DNA from: Elusimicrobia bacterium GWA2_66_18
Lineage (GTDB): Bacteria; Elusimicrobiota; Elusimicrobia; UBA1565; UBA9628
Length of the DNA: 64,000 bases
NCBI GenBank assembly: GCA_001799675.1
Contig: MGTX01000014.1
Coordinates: 25,290 to 89,289, forward strand
Direction: 5' to 3'
The notes below the pieces were generated by a model, which was given only the letters and a program-made list of their open reading frames with translations, did no database searches and was not told the origin of the DNA. Positions 34,616 through 42,431 of the stretch are shown here, piece after piece; within the stretch, counting starts at the first letter, position 1; each line of letters opens with the position of its first letter. Both the position numbers and the translations under genes were made by a program.

Positions 34616-35017
34616 TCAGGGCCGCACTCGCCAGGGGCGTCCGCTCGCGTCGCCTTCGGGCAGGCCCATGAGACGACCGACCTCGGCGCAGAGGACCTCC
34701 CGCTCGAACGGCTTCGTGAAGTAGGCGCTCGCGCCTTCCTCAAGCGCGCGCTTGGCGATCGCAAGGTCGGAGGAGCCGGTCAGCATCAGGACGACGAGTC
34801 CTTTGTCGAGGCGGCGCGCGGCGCGCAGGACCTCCAAGCCGCCCATCTCCGGCATCACCACGTCGAGCAGCATCAGGCTCGGCTTCTCGGCCTCCAGCAG
34901 GCGCAAGGCGTCGACGCCGTTGGTCGCCGTCAAGACCTCGCCGACCGAGCCCAGGATGCGGCGCAGCATCTGGCACAGGGCGGGATCGTCGTCGACGACC
35001 AAGAGCTTTCGCGTCAT
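34616..35017 (-). CDS. Single-domain response regulator (CheY-like receiver)
   Basis: A 133-aa stand-alone receiver. VVDDDP is the acidic pocket, LLLDVVMPEMGG carries the phospho-accepting Asp (about residue 52), LTGSSDL has the conserved Thr, and YFTKPFERE the conserved Lys. There is no output domain, so it signals by phosphotransfer or protein contact. No kinase is adjacent; the two kinase-like proteins of this window are distant. A poor ribosome site precedes the ATG. Confidence 0.92.
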   Translation of the reverse strand: MTRKLLVVDDDPALCQMLRRILGSVGEVLTATNGVDALRLLEAEKPSLMLLDVVMPEMGGLEVLRAARRLDKGLVVLMLTGSSDLAIAKRALEEGASAYFTKPFEREVLCAEVGRLMGLPEGDASGRPWRVRP

Positions 35018-35094
35018 AGGATCGGCGGGCGGCCGCTTCTCTTACAAAGTCTACACCCGCAACCGGGTCCTTCGCAAGACCCGGGTCGGCGGCG

Positions 35095-35304
35095 TCATTT
35101 CCGGCCCATAGGGGCGCCGCAGTTCGGGCATTTGAGGGCGGAGAAACGGAAGCCCGGCTTGGGCGGGACCTCCGTCCGGCAGGAGGGGCAATGACCGACG
35201 ACTTTGGTCGATCGGACCTGCGCGCTCGCGGCGTTGCGCGGAGCGCCGCCTTTCGGCCCGAAATTCTTCGCCGACTTGACCGGATTCTGTCCATTCCTCT
35301 GCAT
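35095..35304 (-). CDS. Small zinc-ribbon protein
   Basis: A 69-aa protein. Two CxxC knuckles (CPSCRTEVPP and LKCPNCGAPMG) form a zinc ribbon in the C-terminal half; the N-terminal half is basic and probably flexible. The start is fixed by an excellent AAGGAGG with 9-nt spacing to the ATG at 35304; the track's GTG start is too close to it. Such proteins are often nucleic-acid or ribosome associated, but nothing here shows a function. Confidence 0.75.
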   Translation of the reverse strand: MQRNGQNPVKSAKNFGPKGGAPRNAASAQVRSTKVVGHCPSCRTEVPPKPGFRFSALKCPNCGAPMGRK

Positions 35305-35323
35305 ACGGTTCACCCTCCTTGCT

Positions 35324-36094
35324 TCATCTGCGCTTGAACGCGAACGGACCGAAGGCTTGCATGACCGGCATCATCTGCAGGCGGTTGATGTTGAGATGGC
35401 GCGGCAGCGTGCAGGACCAGAAGATGGCCTCCGCGACGTCCTCGGCCGAGAGGGGCGTCAGCCCCTGGTACGGCCGGCCGGCCTTCTCGGCGTCGCCCTT
35501 GAAGCGCACCAGGGAGAACTCGGTCTCGGCTAGGCCCGGCTCGATGTTGGTGACGCGCACATTGGCGCCGAGCAGGTCCGCGCGCAGGTTGAGCGCGAAC
35601 TGCTTGACGAAAGCTTTCGTCGCGCCATAAACGTTGCCGCCCGGGTAGGGATAGTCCGCGGCGACCGAACCGATCAAGACCACATGTCCCTCGTCGCGCG
35701 CCACCATGCCCGGCAGGACCGCGCGCACGGTGTAGAGAAGGCCGTTGATGTTGGTCGCAACCATCTCCTCCCAGTCCTCCATCCGGGCCTGGTGCGCGGG
35801 CTCCAGACCCAGCGCCAAGCCGGCGCCGGCGACGACGACGTTGACGCGGGTAAACGCCTTGGGAAGGGCGTCCAGGCACGCCTGCGCCGCCTTGCGGTCG
35901 CGCGCGTCGAACGCAGCGACATGGCAGAGGCTTCCGAGCTCATCCTTGAGCGCCGCCAGACGCTCGGAGCGCCTTCCGGCCGCGATCACCCGGGCCCCCG
36001 CTCCGGCGAAACGACGGCACGCCGCCGCCCCGAAACCCGAGGTGGCTCCGGTGACGAGGACGGTCAGGGACTTCGCTTCGACCATGGCGATCAT
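35324..36094 (-). CDS. Short-chain dehydrogenase/reductase, YdfG-like
   Basis: A 256-aa classical SDR. VTGATSGFGAAACRRF is the cofactor-binding loop, AAGRRSERL is the basic NADP-selecting segment, and VVAGAG is the NxAG-type motif. The catalytic residues are the Ser in LIGSVAADYPY and the YGATK Tyr-Lys pair. The C-terminal EPGLAETEFS segment matches YdfG-type 3-hydroxy-acid/serine dehydrogenases. It starts in an ATGA overlap with the MmcQ-like gene. The substrate is unknown. Confidence 0.9.
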   Translation of the reverse strand: MIAMVEAKSLTVLVTGATSGFGAAACRRFAGAGARVIAAGRRSERLAALKDELGSLCHVAAFDARDRKAAQACLDALPKAFTRVNVVVAGAGLALGLEPAHQARMEDWEEMVATNINGLLYTVRAVLPGMVARDEGHVVLIGSVAADYPYPGGNVYGATKAFVKQFALNLRADLLGANVRVTNIEPGLAETEFSLVRFKGDAEKAGRPYQGLTPLSAEDVAEAIFWSCTLPRHLNINRLQMMPVMQAFGPFAFKRR

Positions 36095-36453
36095 GCGGTC
36101 GCGCCCCCCTTCGGCGCGGCGGCGGCCGTCACGAGGGCGTGGCTGCGAACGATCAGCGCGCGAACCTCCGTCCAGTCCGTGTCCCGGTCGAGCTGGAGGC
36201 ACAGCCACCCATGATGGTCCGTGTAGGGTGAGAGAGCGAAGCGCCGATCCGCGAGAAGATCGTCCTGCCCCGCGACGCCCGTGAAGAAGGAGAGCGTTTT
36301 CCTCCCTTTGAACTCATCGAAGGCGGCGAAGAGCTTCTTACCCACGCGCCAGTTCGCATGGCCCCACGAGGAGGTCTCGGTCATGTCCGGGATTTTGAGG
36401 CAGATCTCCCTCACGCGCTTCAGCGTCTTATCTTCGCCGCTCATCGCCGCCAT
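36091..36453 (-). CDS. MmcQ/YjbR-like protein
   Basis: A 120-aa protein of the MmcQ/YjbR (CyaY-like fold) family: a helical N-terminus with MTETSSWGHANWRVGKKLFAAF, then LSPYTDHHGWLCLQLD and a short C-terminal helix. Often described as DNA-binding, but without a defined function. ATG 36453 sits 8 nt after TAGAAT; MSG at 36444 is the alternative. It is followed by the SDR in one operon and is divergent from the LptD-like gene. Confidence 0.82.
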   Translation of the reverse strand: MAAMSGEDKTLKRVREICLKIPDMTETSSWGHANWRVGKKLFAAFDEFKGRKTLSFFTGVAGQDDLLADRRFALSPYTDHHGWLCLQLDRDTDWTEVRALIVRSHALVTAAAAPKGGATA

Positions 36454-36461
36454 CAGGGATT

Positions 36462-36467
36462 ATTCTA
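36462..36467 (-). promoter_or_regulatory. -10 element (TAGAAT), leaderless spacing
   Basis: The minus-strand TAGAAT ends 8 nt before the ATG at 36453, with no Shine-Dalgarno sequence in between. Confidence 0.45.
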
Positions 36468-36535
36468 GCCTATCGCGTTGACAAGACGAAAGGATGGACG
36501 GAGGTCGAGCACGGGCCCTCCTCCCGACGAATTGA

Positions 36536-36541
36536 TATGAT
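36536..36541 (+). promoter_or_regulatory. -10 element (TATGAT) of the LptD-like gene
   Basis: TATGAT predicts a start of transcription at about 36548, 3 nt before a tiny ORF at 36551 and about 32 nt before the LptD-like start. Confidence 0.45.
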
Positions 36542-36550
36542 GGCGGCTTG

Positions 36551-36583
36551 ATGATGCAACCTCTGTCGCGGGAGGCGCTTTGA
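36551..36583 (+). CDS. Putative 10-codon leader ORF coupled to the LptD-like gene
   Basis: ATGATG opens a reading frame of ten codons (MMQPLSREAL) and ends at a TGA that overlaps the TTG start of the next gene as TTGA. The leader ORF contains the GGGAGG ribosome site of that gene and begins about 3 nt after the predicted transcription start, so it would itself be nearly leaderless. It could couple or tune translation of the outer-membrane protein. It is small enough to be chance. Confidence 0.35.
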   Translation: MMQPLSREAL

Positions 36584-38673
36584 AAGGGGCCTTACTGGCC
36601 TTGCTGCTGGCCGGAACCGCATCGGCCGCGGACTACGCCCTGCCCTCCCCGCCGCCCGGCCCTCACGTGGACTATTGGGCCGACCAGATCGAGTTCGACG
36701 AGACGAAGTCGACTCTGCACCTCTGCGGCGGCGTCACGATAAAAGATTCGACGATGACGATCAAAGGCCAGGATTTCTGGATCGACATCTCGAGTCGCAC
36801 CGGCCGCTCCGCCCAGCCGTTCATCCTCAATGACGGCCTCTCGGCGGTCTACGGCGAATCGGGCGAGTTCGACTTCGCCAAGCGCACCGGACGCCTCTCG
36901 CGGGCGTCGATGGGCATCGCGAGCTGGCGCATCCACGCGCGGCAGGCGCAGTTGTATCCCGACCGCCGCATCGAGTATCGCGCCGCGAATTTCACGTCAT
37001 GCGACCGGGTCCCTCCCGATTACCGCTTCCGCGCCTCATCGGTGCGCATCGTACCGGGCAAGCATCTGCTCGCCAAGAATACGTTGTTCTATTTAGGCAA
37101 GGCGCCTGTCTTATATCTTCCGATCTTTTATCACTCCCTGGATCCTAATCGGAGGCTCCAATGGCGATTCCAGCCCGGCGTCGACCGCCGCAGCGGCTAT
37201 TATCTCAAAGGAACCCTCACGACCCGACTCTCCGAAACGACCTACAGCAAGATCTTCGACGACTATTACACGAATCTAGGCTTCGGCTTGGGCGGGGAGG
37301 TGGATCATCGCGCGGGGCCAGATTCCCGAGGCTCGTTGTTCGGCTACCGGATCCACGAGGATGGCACCGTCAACAACCGCTGGGGATTGTTCGGCGGCGG
37401 CTACAAGGATCTCGGTTCGTCTTTTTCCCTGCAGGGCCGCATCCAGTTCCAATCCGACCCGAGCTTCACCAATCACTATGTTCGCTCCGACATCTTCCGC
37501 CTGACGCCGAATCTAGTCAATAGCGCCGCGTTGACCCGGAACTTCTCCAAAGGCATGGTGCGCCTGATCTATGCCCGCGAAGACGTCTTGAACCCGGTCA
37601 ATCCGAATCGATTCGTCAAAAACATCGAGAGCACCCCGCGCCTGGAGGCCGCGAGCGCGTCGTTGCGCATCTGGAAGCTGCCCTGGCTCAACACGTTCAC
37701 CGGATTTGCCGACAACAACTTCAATAATTCACGCCTCCATCTCGAAAAATCGGTCAACGCCGCATGGACCGGGACTAGGAGCTTCCACATAGCCCGAGGC
37801 GTCAACTTCACGCCGTCGCTCAACTATAGCGAAACCTACTACAACCGTTTCGACCTGACGAATTTCGCGACCTCCGAGACGAGCCAGAATCGAAACTCCT
37901 TGCTGGGACGCTGGACCGCGTCCAATAACCTGCGCTTCAACACGCCGTTGGGCGACATCGACGCGACGCACAGCTACGGCAAGCGCCTCAAGCCCGACGG
38001 CTTCACCGAGGACACGGAGAATGCCGACAAGGGCGTCGAACAGAACGCGGTCACGCTGGCGGATGTCTTCATGCCCGCTTCGCGGATGTGGGCGCGCCTG
38101 TCCACCGGCTACGATTACAGGACCTTCCGTGATCACTCGTTGACCTTCGACCAGAGGATACGTCCCATCACCACCGACGTCAGCTGGCAGTCGTCGAAGA
38201 GCCTCGCCTTTGCGTTTCATAACGACTACCAGCTTGGACCGGGAAAGGGCGAGAACCGCACGGTCATCGGCGACGTCCAGTGGGGAGACGAGCAGGGTGT
38301 TTCGCTGCGAGGCGGGGTCGGCTATAACCTCTCGAGCCCGGCAACCTCTTATCAAAGCCTGGATTTCTCGTTTGCGCCTTCCAGCCCCACGTGGCGCCTC
38401 GCGGTGGGACTGCGAACTCTCGTCGTAACCCCGCATGGGCTCTCGAGCGCGCAGCGCATGAGGCTCTTCGAGAAGGAGCTCACCTGGAGCAGACGTTGGC
38501 ACGATTTCTACACGAAGATCGTCGCGAGGGTCCGTCCCGGCGGCGTCGGAGAACTCACGGCCCGAATCGAATTCAAGTTCGGGACCAGCGACCCTCGCCA
38601 GGCTCCCCATCGCGACTGGGAGTCCGAATGGTTCCCCGGACGGGCCAAGGAAAGCGACGATCTGAGGCCGTAG
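36580..38673 (+). CDS. lptD: LptD-like outer-membrane beta-barrel protein
   Basis: A 697-aa exported protein. After the signal peptide, residues about 30-130 form an OstA/LptA-like jellyroll (WADQIEFDETKSTLHLCGGVTIKD). The following ANFTSCDR, YRFRASSVRIVPGK and APVLYLPIFYH match the LptD conserved core, and the remaining 500 residues are barrel strands. LptD inserts LPS in the outer leaflet of the outer membrane. The TTG start (36580) has GGGAGG 5 nt upstream. It has lower GC than its neighbours, as is usual for barrel genes. The cysteine pairs of E. coli LptD are not conserved. No lptE is adjacent. Next is a sugar-phosphate transferase. Confidence 0.82.
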   Translation: MKGALLALLLAGTASAADYALPSPPPGPHVDYWADQIEFDETKSTLHLCGGVTIKDSTMTIKGQDFWIDISSRTGRSAQPFILNDGLSAVYGESGEFDFAKRTGRLSRASMGIASWRIHARQAQLYPDRRIEYRAANFTSCDRVPPDYRFRASSVRIVPGKHLLAKNTLFYLGKAPVLYLPIFYHSLDPNRRLQWRFQPGVDRRSGYYLKGTLTTRLSETTYSKIFDDYYTNLGFGLGGEVDHRAGPDSRGSLFGYRIHEDGTVNNRWGLFGGGYKDLGSSFSLQGRIQFQSDPSFTNHYVRSDIFRLTPNLVNSAALTRNFSKGMVRLIYAREDVLNPVNPNRFVKNIESTPRLEAASASLRIWKLPWLNTFTGFADNNFNNSRLHLEKSVNAAWTGTRSFHIARGVNFTPSLNYSETYYNRFDLTNFATSETSQNRNSLLGRWTASNNLRFNTPLGDIDATHSYGKRLKPDGFTEDTENADKGVEQNAVTLADVFMPASRMWARLSTGYDYRTFRDHSLTFDQRIRPITTDVSWQSSKSLAFAFHNDYQLGPGKGENRTVIGDVQWGDEQGVSLRGGVGYNLSSPATSYQSLDFSFAPSSPTWRLAVGLRTLVVTPHGLSSAQRMRLFEKELTWSRRWHDFYTKIVARVRPGGVGELTARIEFKFGTSDPRQAPHRDWESEWFPGRAKESDDLRP

Positions 38674-38686
38674 AGCGGCGAAGTGG

Positions 38687-38692
38687 TATAAT
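38687..38692 (+). promoter_or_regulatory. -10 element (TATAAT) of the glycan operon, leaderless spacing
   Basis: A perfect TATAAT ends 8 nt before the ATG at 38701, with no ribosome site between. There is no clear -35. Confidence 0.6.
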
Positions 38693-38700
38693 CGACGGCG

Positions 38701-40107
38701 ATGGGACTTCCTCCCTGGCTGCGGCACTCCCTGAGGATCGCCTGCCACCTCGCCCTCGACGCGGCGGCGGTGGCGGCCGCTTACCGTTTGGCCCACTGGG
38801 CGCGCTTTGAATGGACCTGGTTCTCGACGCTCCTGCCCCCGTCAGGGGAGCCCGACTCCTGGGCGGTCTACGGGGACCTTCTGCGCGCGGCCGTGCCGGT
38901 CTGGCTGTTGATCCTCTACGCCAACAAGCTCTACACCGCGACATGGCTGAGCGCCGGAGATCGCTTCCTCCAACTCGCCAGGTCCGCGCTCCTGGGCACG
39001 GGGTCCATACTGGTCTTCGCTTTCCTTTATGCGCGTCTGGCCTATTCGCGCGTCCTGCTGGCTGGAGTCTTCCCCATCGGACTGCTCCTGCTGCTGATGA
39101 GCCATGCCCTGACCCTGTGGTTCGACGAGTTCCTGGCGGGCCTGGAAGCGGCCCGCCCCGTGCTTCTCGTAGGCGGCGGGGCGGTGGGCAAGGTCCTTAA
39201 AGAACGCATACTCGCCCGTCACCCGGGCGCCGGCATCCATGAACTGCCGGCTCTGCCTGCGCTGGCGGACCTGGAGCGCATTCTCGATTCCAGGCCTTTC
39301 TATGAGATGATTCTCCTTCGCACCAAGGACCCGCGTGAGTTGGTGCTGGCGGCCGCCGAGGCCTGCGACGCGCGCGATGTCAGCTTCAAAATGGTTCCCG
39401 ACCTGCTCGAGATCCGCATGGGCGAAGTCCAGATGGACCACCATCTGGGTCTGCCCTCCTATCGGATCAAACACACGTCTCTCACCCGCGCGAATTTCAT
39501 CGCCAAACGCCTCTTCGACCTGGTATTCTCGGCGGCGCTCCTGCTCGCCACGGCTCCGTTATGGATCGTCATCTGCATCCTGATCAAGATCGACTCGAAA
39601 GGGCCGATCCTTTTTACCCAGAAGAGATACGGCTACAAGGGACAAATATTTGAAGCGTTCAAGTTCCGCACGATGTCGGCCGACGCCGAAAAGAATATCT
39701 CCGACGTCAAGGACCTCAACGACCAAAAAGGCGCGTTCTTCAAGGCGAAGAACGACCCCCGGGTGACGCGGGTCGGCAAGCGCCTGAGACGATTCTCTCT
39801 CGATGAGTTTCCCCAATTCCTCAACGTCTTGCGCGGCGACATGAGCGTCGTCGGTCCCCGTCCCTTGGCCCTCACCACCGGCGAAGTCGAAGCCCTGAAG
39901 CGAGATTTCGGCGAGACCGCCAAGAAGCGCGCCAACCTCCTGCCCGGCATCACCGGACTCTGGCAGGTCTCGGGACGTTCGGACGTCTCCAGCGAGCAGC
40001 GCTTCGGCCTGGACCTCTTCTACATCGAGCACTGGTCCTTGGGCCTGGACCTGGAGATCATCCTCAAGACGCCGTTCGTCATGGCTTTCGGAAAGGGGGC
40101 GTACTGA
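38701..40107 (+). CDS. Polyprenyl-phosphate hexose-1-phosphate transferase (WbaP/WcaJ-like)
   Basis: A 468-aa membrane protein that initiates a lipid-linked exopolysaccharide or O-antigen repeat. Four N-terminal helices and a Rossmann-like region (VLLVGGGAVGKVL) are followed by the catalytic bacterial-sugar-transferase domain: KRLFDLVFSAALL, FEAFKFRTMSADAE, DEFPQFLNVLRGDMSVVGPRP and LPGITGLWQVSGRSD. These features define the polyisoprenyl-phosphate hexose-1-phosphate transferase family (long form). It leads a plus-strand operon with an aminotransferase, a GT4 and possibly the SprA-like gene. The sugar is probably hexose-1-phosphate; its identity is unknown. Confidence 0.93.
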   Translation: MGLPPWLRHSLRIACHLALDAAAVAAAYRLAHWARFEWTWFSTLLPPSGEPDSWAVYGDLLRAAVPVWLLILYANKLYTATWLSAGDRFLQLARSALLGTGSILVFAFLYARLAYSRVLLAGVFPIGLLLLLMSHALTLWFDEFLAGLEAARPVLLVGGGAVGKVLKERILARHPGAGIHELPALPALADLERILDSRPFYEMILLRTKDPRELVLAAAEACDARDVSFKMVPDLLEIRMGEVQMDHHLGLPSYRIKHTSLTRANFIAKRLFDLVFSAALLLATAPLWIVICILIKIDSKGPILFTQKRYGYKGQIFEAFKFRTMSADAEKNISDVKDLNDQKGAFFKAKNDPRVTRVGKRLRRFSLDEFPQFLNVLRGDMSVVGPRPLALTTGEVEALKRDFGETAKKRANLLPGITGLWQVSGRSDVSSEQRFGLDLFYIEHWSLGLDLEIILKTPFVMAFGKGAY

Positions 40108-40109
40108 AT

Positions 40110-41234
40110 ATGACCGCGACAACCGTGGACATCCCCCTCCTTTCGATCTGCGCGCAAAACCAAGAACTCTTGCCGGAAATCAAAGCCGCGGTCAACCGCG
40201 TGCTCGAATCCGGCGCCTTCATCCTGGGTCCCGAGTGCAAGTCCTTCGAGGCGGAGTTCGCCGAGATGATGGGCGCGACCTACGCCGTGGGCGTCGACTC
40301 GGGCACTTCCGCGCTGGAGCTCGCGCTGGAGGCCGTCGGCGTGGGACCCGGCGACGAAGTCATCATTCCGACCTATACCTTCATCGCCACGGCGACGGCG
40401 GTCTCCGTCCTCGGCGCAAAACCGGTGTTCGCCGATGTCGATGAAGTCACTCTCACCCTCGATCCCCGCTCGGTTGAGCGTCTCGTCACCGAAAAGACCA
40501 AAGCCGTCGTGCCCGTGCATCTTTTTGGACATCCCGCCGATATGGACCCCCTCCTCACCCTCGCCAAGCCCGGCAAGATCCACTTGGTCGAGGATTGCGC
40601 CCAGTCGCATCTCGCTTCTTACAAAGGCCGTTCGGCCGGAAGCCTGGGCGCCTTCGGCGCCTATAGTTTCTATCCGACCAAGAACCTCGGCGCGGCCGGC
40701 GACGCCGGCGCCCTGGTGATGAATGACGCCGCTCGGCGCGACCGCGTGATCGAACTGCGCAACTGCGGCCGCGCCGTCGGCGCGACCTACCATCACATGC
40801 GGGTCGGCCACAATTGCCGCCTGGACGAGGTCCAGGCCGCGGTCCTGCGCGTCAAGCTCCTGCATTTGAGATCTTGGACACAGGCCCGCCGCCGGCTGGC
40901 CGGGCTCTACCACGAACGCCTGAAGGATCTGCCCCTGCGCCTGCCGCCCCTGGGCTCGGACGGCACGCAGCCCGTCTTTCACCTCTTCACCGTCCGCTGC
41001 GAACGCCGCGACGCGCTGGCCGCGCACCTTAAGCGCCGCGGCGTCGGCTCCGGCGTGTATTATCCCCTGCCCGTCCACCTCCAGCCCGCCTACGCCGCCT
41101 GGGGCGGCCGCGAGGGCCAGCTCCCCGTCTCGGAGCGGGCCAGCGGCGAGGTCCTCTCCCTGCCCATGTTCCCGGAGCTCTCGGACGCGGACCACGCGCG
41201 GGTCTGCGAGGCCGTCCGCGGATTCTTCCGTTAA
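40110..41234 (+). CDS. DegT/DnrJ/EryC1/StrS aminotransferase
   Basis: A 374-aa PLP-dependent sugar aminotransferase. SGTSALELALEAVGVGPGDEVI binds the cofactor phosphate region, VEDCAQSHLA carries the conserved Asp, and FYPTKNLGAAGDAG has the PLP-binding Lys. The C-terminus FHLFTVRCERRD and VYYPLPVHLQPAY matches the WecE/PerA/ArnB class that forms amino-deoxy sugars on nucleotide carriers. It lies 2 nt after the initiating transferase. An amino sugar is therefore expected in the glycan made by this operon. Confidence 0.93.
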   Translation: MTATTVDIPLLSICAQNQELLPEIKAAVNRVLESGAFILGPECKSFEAEFAEMMGATYAVGVDSGTSALELALEAVGVGPGDEVIIPTYTFIATATAVSVLGAKPVFADVDEVTLTLDPRSVERLVTEKTKAVVPVHLFGHPADMDPLLTLAKPGKIHLVEDCAQSHLASYKGRSAGSLGAFGAYSFYPTKNLGAAGDAGALVMNDAARRDRVIELRNCGRAVGATYHHMRVGHNCRLDEVQAAVLRVKLLHLRSWTQARRRLAGLYHERLKDLPLRLPPLGSDGTQPVFHLFTVRCERRDALAAHLKRRGVGSGVYYPLPVHLQPAYAAWGGREGQLPVSERASGEVLSLPMFPELSDADHARVCEAVRGFFR

Positions 41235-41242
41235 ACGCCCCC

Positions 41243-42349
41243 GTGGCTAGGATCCTGTTCGTCTCCACTTCGACGACGCTCGGCGGAGCGGAGAAGACTC
41301 TCTACGCGCTGGCCACGCTGCTCGACTGCGGCAAGCACCAGGTCGCGGGGGTCGTCAGCCTCAAGCCCGAGGGCCACTATGCCCGGCGCCTGCGCGAGCG
41401 GGGCGTCAAGGTCGAGAGCCTGGGCGTGACGAGTTCCTCGCGACCCGCCGACGCGCGGCGCTTGGCGGCGATCATCGAGCGCGAGCGCCCCGGCCTGGTC
41501 CACGCCGTCATGTACCAGGCCATCCAGCTCTGCCGCATGGCCAAGCCTCGCGTCAGCTTCCCGTTCAAGCTGGTCGCTTCCCCACGCGTCAACTATCGCT
41601 CCCGCTCCTGGTGGACCCTGCTGGTTGACCGTTGGCTCAAGGAGCGCGACGACCTGCTCATCGCCGAGTGCGAGGCCAGCCGCCGCTTCCTCGTCAAACG
41701 GCTGGGCTACGCGCCCGCCAAGGTGGTCGCCATCCGCAACGGCGTCGACCTGACGGGCTGGACCGCCTCCCAGATCGACCGCCGGAAGAAACGCACGGAA
41801 CTCCGCCTGAGCGCGACGGACGTCCTGGTCGGCGCCATCGGACGCCTCGACACGCAGAAGGGCTTCGCGACCCTCATCGAGGCCATGTCCCGACTCAAGG
41901 GCTCGCCTCTGCGCTGCGCCATTCTGGGCGAGGGCCCCGAGCGAGCGCGCCTGGAAGCCCTCGTGCGCAAGCACCGCCTCGAGGATTCGCTCTGGCTGCC
42001 GGGCGAGAAGAAGGAAGTCCCCTCCTGGCTGTCAGCCTTCGACCTCTACTGCCTGCCCTCCCTCTGGGAGGGCCTGCCCAACTCGCTCCTGGAGGCCATG
42101 GCCGTGGGGCTTCCCGTCATCGCCTCGGCCGTGGACGGCGTGCCCGAGGCCATCCTCGACGGCCAGGACGGCGTCCTGGTGCCTCCGGGCAAGCCCGCGG
42201 CCCTGGCCGAGGCCCTGCGCCAGTTGGTCGACGATCCCGCCCGCCGCGCCGCCCTGGGCAAGGCCGCCCAGGCGACCGTCTCCGAGCGCTTCACCCTGCG
42301 CCGGATGCTCGAAGAGTACCAGGCCGCCTACGCGGTCCTGCTGGCTTAA
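41243..42349 (+). CDS. GT4 glycosyltransferase
   Basis: A 368-aa GT-B fold transferase. The N-terminal ILFVSTSTTLGGAEKTL is the usual acceptor-side start, and the C-terminal half has GAIGRLDTQKGFATLIEA, LGEGPERARLE and LYCLPSLWEGLPNSLLEAMAVGLPVIAS, which contains the E-x7-E retaining motif. A typical cytosolic retaining transferase of capsule and O-antigen clusters. The GTG start at 41243 is 8 nt after the aminotransferase stop. The donor is unknown. Confidence 0.92.
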   Translation: MARILFVSTSTTLGGAEKTLYALATLLDCGKHQVAGVVSLKPEGHYARRLRERGVKVESLGVTSSSRPADARRLAAIIERERPGLVHAVMYQAIQLCRMAKPRVSFPFKLVASPRVNYRSRSWWTLLVDRWLKERDDLLIAECEASRRFLVKRLGYAPAKVVAIRNGVDLTGWTASQIDRRKKRTELRLSATDVLVGAIGRLDTQKGFATLIEAMSRLKGSPLRCAILGEGPERARLEALVRKHRLEDSLWLPGEKKEVPSWLSAFDLYCLPSLWEGLPNSLLEAMAVGLPVIASAVDGVPEAILDGQDGVLVPPGKPAALAEALRQLVDDPARRAALGKAAQATVSERFTLRRMLEEYQAAYAVLLA

Positions 42350-42354
42350 GGACC

Positions 42355-42383
42355 TTGACGCCGTAACGCCGCCCCGCTATACT
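42355..42383 (+). promoter_or_regulatory. Sigma70-type promoter of the SprA-like gene
   Basis: TTGACG (42355-42360), a 17-bp spacer and TATACT (42378-42383) lie directly after the GT4 stop. The predicted start of transcription is near 42390. An AAGGA lies at 42412-42416. This is one of the two strongest promoter matches in the window, pointing to independent expression of the giant protein. Confidence 0.75.
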
Positions 42384-42431
42384 CCAAATCGTCTCGCGCA
42401 CGTATTTATTTAAGGAACGCCGACCTTTTTT

